64,000 nt of DNA from Smittia aterrima (Eukaryota; Arthropoda; Insecta; Diptera; Chironomidae), in contig CP093830.1 of NCBI GenBank assembly GCA_033063855.1, positions 9,858,854-9,922,853 of the forward strand, in the 5' to 3' direction. The notes beneath the pieces were generated by a model. It was given only the letters and a program-made list of their open reading frames with translations, made no database searches and was not told the DNA's origin. Within the stretch, counting starts at the first letter, position 1. Each line of letters begins with the position of its first letter. Below, piece by piece: positions 58,034 to 64,000 of this stretch. Position numbers and translations under genes: made by a program.

Positions 58034-61000
58034 TGTGGTTGGGCTCCTTTGTTCCTTTCACTTAGTTTTTTTTTTCTAAAATAAATTTCTTCGATTTTTT
58101 TGCTTAATTCTTATGCAAAAATTAAAATTCCGCTCGACTGACGGTGTCTCGTTATGTCTGAATTGTCATGGCTACTGGCACCACTCATCCGTCACTTGAT
58201 AAACAGTTTCTTGTTGTCTATTCTTACGCCATTGACATCGGCAAGGTTTCACTTGTTATTTACAACTGCCGAGTAAGCAGCCGAAGCTTCCGCGAAGAAA
58301 AAATATTTTTCGCAACAGAATCTTCAAGTTCTTTAGATTGTTTTGCTCAATCTTTTCTGTTGACACTCTGCAAGTCACGTAGACTTTGTAACGCTGATCA
58401 TAAGAAAACTAAAAATCGTTAACTCGGATTAACTTCAAGGTCGTTGAGCGCTGCTTATTTCGTGATACCGTTTGTTGTGGTTGTCGACTGGAAAGAGAGA
58501 AAAAAGACATGAGCTCATTAGTCAACGATAAACTAGAAATGCACTTAAAGCCGGACTATCTAGCTGTCCCAGTTTAAGTAACTTTCATCACAAAGCACAT
58601 TCCACAACATTTAGAAGAGTTTTGTGGAGTGCCCCAATCAAAAAAAGGTTCCGCTCGGTCAAAGGCAAACACACCAAAAATTCAAATACTCTGAATTAAA
58701 AAGCCACAAAGCCGGAAGCTTCCATTTCGATTGGATGTGATAATAAATGTTTTACAAATTCCATGTAAATTTTTTTTATGTAAATCCGCCCCAAAACGAG
58801 TAAAGTGCACTCGAAACCAAATTGGGATGTGTAAACGTGCTCAGCAACAGAATTCGTTTTCACTTTTCAATTCAGATGCGCGTGGAATCCGTGAGAGACG
58901 TCAAAGAAGACAAGGACAAAACGTTAATAATATTAATGAATTCGTTAAACCACGCCGCGTCGAGATTCGGAAGATTAAAACTGGCTCAGGTTTTGAAGAG
59001 TCACCAGGCGACGATTTGGCAACGACGCGCTTCTCAAAATGCATAAATTTCAATGAATTAATGTTTATGCGCTCATCGAACGAATATTTCAACGAACGGA
59101 ATGGAACAATGGAGGTGTGCGAATAAATGGCGCACTATGGACTCATCGATAAGTACATCTAAGAGTGTCGTGATTCAATTAACACCAGCTCAACGGCAAA
59201 TCACGTTGAAAGCAAGAAATGACGTAAATTATGAACTCGAGCGAGGTTGTTTACGTTTGTGGATCACGATAATCGTATCGGGATGAAGTTCAAACAGCCA
59301 CTTGATGATTTCATGTGATAGAACAAAAGAACTAAATAATAAATCAGTTGCCTCAACGTGCCGTTGTTCAGATCGACATTGTTTGTTGATTGAACGTGCA
59401 AAAACGTTTGCTAAATGTTTTGCTCATTTCATCGTCGTTGCCAATTAGAACGGAGAATAATATCTCGAGCCTTCTAATTACATCCATGAGACGACACGAC
59501 ACCGAGAGGAATCAATTTGAGTGAGCGTGAAAATCAGAGCGATTAACAAAAACTGGATTGTTCGGGATTAGAGAACTTTTTTAAGTTCGAGAATTGTTAT
59601 TCCTGGCGAGTCACACGATTGCCGTAAATTGATTTTTCATTTTAGCATCGTCAATGTTGTTTTTCCCTCGTCGCACGTTTATTTTTAGAACTTTCGATCG
59701 CCATTTATGCATCGTCGATTCGATCTCACATCTTATGCAATTCGAGCTTAGAAAATTAGCTCATAACTCATTCATCTCATTTGTTATCATTAGGAAAAAC
59801 CTTCAACGGATGATGCGACCTTGGCATCTGACGAAATCATCCGAAATTCGAGAGTGTCGAATAAACAAGCAAAATCGTAATCACTCACGAGTTAGCTTCT
59901 CGTTGAGATAAGCAGACTGAAACTAGAAGCGAGCGGTCGAAACTTGAAAGCCAATTAAGAATTCAAATCGTGTCATCACAGAAATGTCACTGAGTTCATT
60001 AGGCTAAGAAGGCGTAACAACAACTGAAGCTAAGCAACAGATAAGTTATCACTTTTGACCCAATTTTCGCGGGTCTATTTAAATCATTTTGTTGTGCTAA
60101 TTTCACATAAACTCCTCGTTTCACTGACGCGTGGAGAGATTTTGTTTGAATGGTAATTGAGCCTCAATTTGATAAGCCACACAACAATGCGATCCGATTA
60201 TCGCCGTTTGACAAACAGTCATTGCGATAACAATCTCAATTTCCAGCGAAACGTGACGATTAATCACAGACTTGGTTGGGGGAATTATAATCCGAGTGTA
60301 AACAACACCAAGTACACAATCAAAGCAAACTCGACTCGATAGCTTCATTGATAACAGTTTTGTGACATTGCCATTGAGACAAATGCGAATGAAGGAGCAA
60401 TACATGGTCTCAAAGCGACTCTGTTGCTTTTTCAAGAGCAAGTGAGTTGGCGGACACGAGAGAAGAAATCGGATTTTCTGCTTGTGAGCTTACTCGATTT
60501 ATAAGTTCTATGACCGATACGAAAATAGAAACATCCTCAACTACTTCGGTTGCCCAGGCTCTGGTGCAAAATAATCGCATTTACGTTCTCTCTCTGTAAT
60601 CTGATTCATGGAAAATTGAAAGATTTTAAATGGAAACAGGAAAATGCAAGGAAGCAGACACAATTGAGTTTGATGATGACATTGCAGAAAACTGATTGCA
60701 TTGATAGCCACGAGCAATCATTTGCTGACTACAGCTCTTTCTTTCAAGCGTCATATAATTGCACGTTAGCACATGACGAAGCAGACTCCGACTCAACATG
60801 TTTCAAGTTTAATAACATGTAATGCACTTGGAAAATGTTCAATGAAACTTTGAGAGGTTTCACTTGCTCGCCGCATTGTTATCGCCGTTTTATGGCAGCT
60901 TAAAGAGCTTAATTGATAGGAAGACGAAGTGATTCGCTTCAATAAGCTCTTCAACCTTTCTCTTTGCCCGTTCAAAGATCGCATGACGATCGGAAAGTGA

Positions 61001-64000
61001 TTCATTTGAAACCACCTCATCGTCTTCGGAAGATGATTCACTTGAGACGTCGGAAAAGATTCGATTTCACGAAAGTGATTGTTTGAGAAAGTTTATGGTT
61101 TGTGATGCAACTCAAAACGAAGAGAGTTGCTCGATAAGCGATGCAAGGCGATGGAAAATTTCTTTTTTTTTCACGAGAGATTATTTTGGATTAAATAAGA
61201 AAATTTTTCATCCTACGTTCGAGCTTGTGTAAACAAAACGGATCGCAATGCATTTCAGTGTCGACATTTGTAAGCACAATTGTTATCGATAAAAACTCAA
61301 GCGAAGAGTAAATAACGTTCCATTAGAAATCTCATCAAAATTGTTTTCTTTCTTGACGTTTCTCCATTAACCGCGAGCTACGCAGATTGATTTAAGGCGA
61401 GCGAAACATTAAATCTACAAAGCACGCACAATATCGCGTTAATTGCAAAGTCATCACAGCACCAACCTCGAGTCGAGGGTTTTCCAATTAACTCCAATTT
61501 GCTGCGGTCAATTCAATCACTTTTCACTACAATTGCATTTTCGCGTTCGCTTTTTTTTCTCTTTTTTTTTTGTTTGTGTTTTTACTTTCTTCTTATCTTC
61601 GAGTATTTTGCAATCTTTGTTCTTCAATTTCAATTCCGCTTTTGTTTTTATTTATTTTCTGCGCAGATCGTTTCTACTTAATCACACGCGCGGCTTGCGT
61701 ATCAAATGGGAATTTTCTTAAAATAACGTGGACAAGCTGAGAAGAAAGTCTTGAGTCACCACTTGAAAATTCCATTCGCCAACGTAGCTTGCGAGCAACT
61801 GCTTGCCGAGCGGAAAAATTCCTTCAACGACACAGGGAAAAGCTGTTTATTGAAATCTTCTTCGGAATCTCTCGATGACTGAACAACTCGAAAGCAAATA
61901 TTTTTTCATCGAATTAACGCGTGAATGAGAGAAGAAAAATCGAATTTGTCTACGAAAGCGAAACGAGACGAGCGCGGTATGAAGTCGATGTGCAACTACA
62001 TGTGAAATATCAGCGAACCCAGTTATGAAGCTGAAGTCGATTGTGAAACTCGCGAGACTCGAGAGCGAGAGAGATTTTAAAGTTTACAGTGGCGCGGCTT
62101 GCTCATGATATTTGCGCAACTCGGAAAAACTTAAAAGAAAATCATGGACGACACTGTCTTCAATATCAACGTGTTGCTCGCTCGCAATTCTCTCCGCATT
62201 GCAAAACTGTCCTGAGCGCTAAAGAAAAGAACTCTCTATCAAGAAAAAAAAATATTTTCGCCAGTTTAACTGACAAAAGTAATCGTAAATGCCATAGCGC
62301 ACAATGTAAAGAATTGCTTTGCAATTTTTTTTGAATCGAAGGACGTGAGTGTTGGTGCGGATGGTTTTGAGCACGCTTACGAAAGAATTGACTTGATTTC
62401 AAGCAACTGCGAAGCCAGTAACCTTTAAAATGCGATAAACATACAACGGCGACTTCAGACTTTAGGTTTTTTGTGTGATAATGGATCAGACAAACACGAA
62501 TTTTTTTGTGGACGAGCTCACGTTTCATCTTGTGCGCATCGCTTCTTTTATAGTTGCGAAAAGTTTCATTGAAGGTTTAAAATCGTTCACTGACTGGTAC
62601 GAAGCAGAGCAATCGCGTCAGGCTCAGCGGGTCTTAAGTGAATAAACAATTGTATCGTGCACTCGATTTAACAGCGCAATCATAAATTATACGAAAGTGC
62701 TGAAAACAACTTCGTAAACATCTCTCTCGCCTGCTCATTTTTGAGTCGCCAGTCCACTCATTCATTTATTCATTCATTCTACTACTCGCAATCGAAGATC
62801 TTCAATCCGCTCAGCGTGTATGTAAACACACAAAGAAATCCCGATAGAAATATGGGTCAACCATACGTGGAGCGAGTAGAGTAGCATTCCGATGATAGCT
62901 TGGCATGAAGCTGTTCGAGTATTTTTTCGAGCCAAGAAAGAATCGTTTTATGAAACAAATTGAAGGACTTTTCGCTCCGATCGATTACAAGCCTTTCGCA
63001 ATCTTTATTAACTTAAAGCGGCATTTTTTTGTTTTGTTTTTGGAACATGGAACGAAAATACAAAAGCCGAAGGAGAAAAAGACTGCACTGCGCCCATGAA
63101 ACGATTTTTTCAGTTGTGTTTACAGCGTTTTTCGGTATCGTTAAGTGCCTGTCACAATGCCAGCGCTGTCTTGGAAAAAGAGAGCGTTTGTTTGCATAGT
63201 TGTACATGCGTTAAGCTCAGAGATCAAGAGTCTTGCGGATCAGAGTTCTTGAAACGTTAATCTGTTGCAATCCCTTGCTTGAAAAGTTTTAGCATGAACG
63301 TGACATGATTTTGAAATGGAACTCGCCCGTGAACTCAAAGTTCCTAATCAAATGGAATCATGATTTCATTTTTAGTTTTTCGCAATCGTTTCACTTTTTA
63401 TTGTCTTGTCACATTGTCCACTTTAGTTGTCACACACGCAGCGAATTGGCTAACGCCGCGAGGTGGAATCCCGAGACACTTTTTGCATAATCACACAGAC
63501 AATCGATTTGTCGCCAAAAAAAAAACAAAAACGATTGCGAAATCTCCATTTCATGTTCTTCATGATTTCAGTGGCGAGTTGTCAAGATAAAAATCAACGC
63601 AGCCAAACACAGCTGGCAAAAAAAGTAAACGTCAGCTGCGGATCGAAAGAGAAAGTCTCGAGTTTCTGTCCAGTAAGCGCTGGGCGAGGTGATAAACATG
63701 TAATGTGTTCGGCAATAATTCGATTTGGTGCGGTCTTACAAACTTCCGTGCGTCGGAAACATTTTTGAGGGTTTCGCAGTTCATCGCGCTTCGAATTAAT
63801 AACAATGAGCTTCCTATTCGAGTGAAGCGGCTTCAACAAACACTCGCTCAGCCGACAGACGAGAAAATTTACATTTCCTCTATTTACATCTCCTCACAAC
63901 TTTTATGATAAAAGTGAATGGCCTCGAAGTGTGCTAACGCATATGCCGATTTGCATCGAATTACAACTTGGGAGAAATCACAGACGCTGTTGTGTAATCA
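58034..64000. other. large gene-free interval
   Basis: About 6 kb upstream of RNF19 without a supported gene on either strand, unlike the dense remainder. Open frames (58731-59126, 60121-60441, 60550-60822, 61443-61721, 62166-62528) lack domains, signal peptides or credible splice partners. Several match only low-complexity T-rich runs (61550-61660). A short degenerate repeat of about 24-36 nt (GGAAAGTGATTCATTTGAAA-like) occurs near 60990-61085. The interval may be regulatory or contain non-coding exons of the next gene; nothing in it can be named. Confidence 0.45.

Noticed and set aside
60793..61041. Minus-strand frame over a short degenerate repeat
   Set aside because: The apparent regularity comes from imperfect repeats of GATTCATTTGA-like units, not from a protein family.

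Overview
The window is nuclear DNA from a compact arthropod genome, most likely a dipteran and plausibly a nematoceran midge. The evidence is the gene content (an Ance-type peptidase, a Gyc-89D-type guanylate cyclase, a family of small secreted trypsin-like proteases, an insect EcKL kinase), AT-rich spacers, GT-AG introns mostly of 45-150 bp, TATA plus TCAGT-like initiators, and AATAAA signals close to stops. The species assignment is inference. I see no transposon, CRISPR array, rRNA or tRNA. Exon joins below were worked out by hand from splice sites and reading frame; every join given for a complete gene sums to a multiple of three and ends at a stop.

Layout. 0.9-2.5 kb: F-box/LRR gene. 4.5-9.0 kb: an angiotensin-converting-enzyme homologue with two fused M2 domains, tail-to-tail with an S28 serine carboxypeptidase (9.1-10.8 kb). 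11.4-14.8 kb: atypical soluble guanylate cyclase, tail-to-tail with a secreted trypsin-like protease (15.1-17.0 kb). 17.9-30.0 kb: a possible 44-residue secreted peptide, three more secreted proteases and a 73-residue cysteine-rich secreted peptide. 33.6-42.7 kb: an acyl-CoA desaturase, three proteases of a second subgroup, and two very-long-chain fatty acid elongases lodged between two of these proteases. 43.3-44.8 kb: a trans-Golgi-network (TGN38/46-like) membrane protein. 45.1-49.3 kb: a SET-MYND (SMYD4-like) tandem array of one broken and two intact copies. 50.4-58.0 kb: an RNF19-type RBR ubiquitin ligase whose 4-kb intron holds an EcKL kinase-like gene on the opposite strand. 58-64 kb: no gene found.

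Themes. Extracellular proteolysis dominates: seven S1 proteases plus ACE and S28 peptidases. Desaturase and elongases form a small lipid group. The most distinctive signals are the double-domain ACE, the two small secreted peptides, a protease cluster whose active-site serine region is cut by introns at several different places into micro-exons of 6-17 nt, a protease subgroup lacking the usual Trp215, two GC-AG introns, and the recent SMYD duplication. I did not find a clearly unprecedented multi-gene system.
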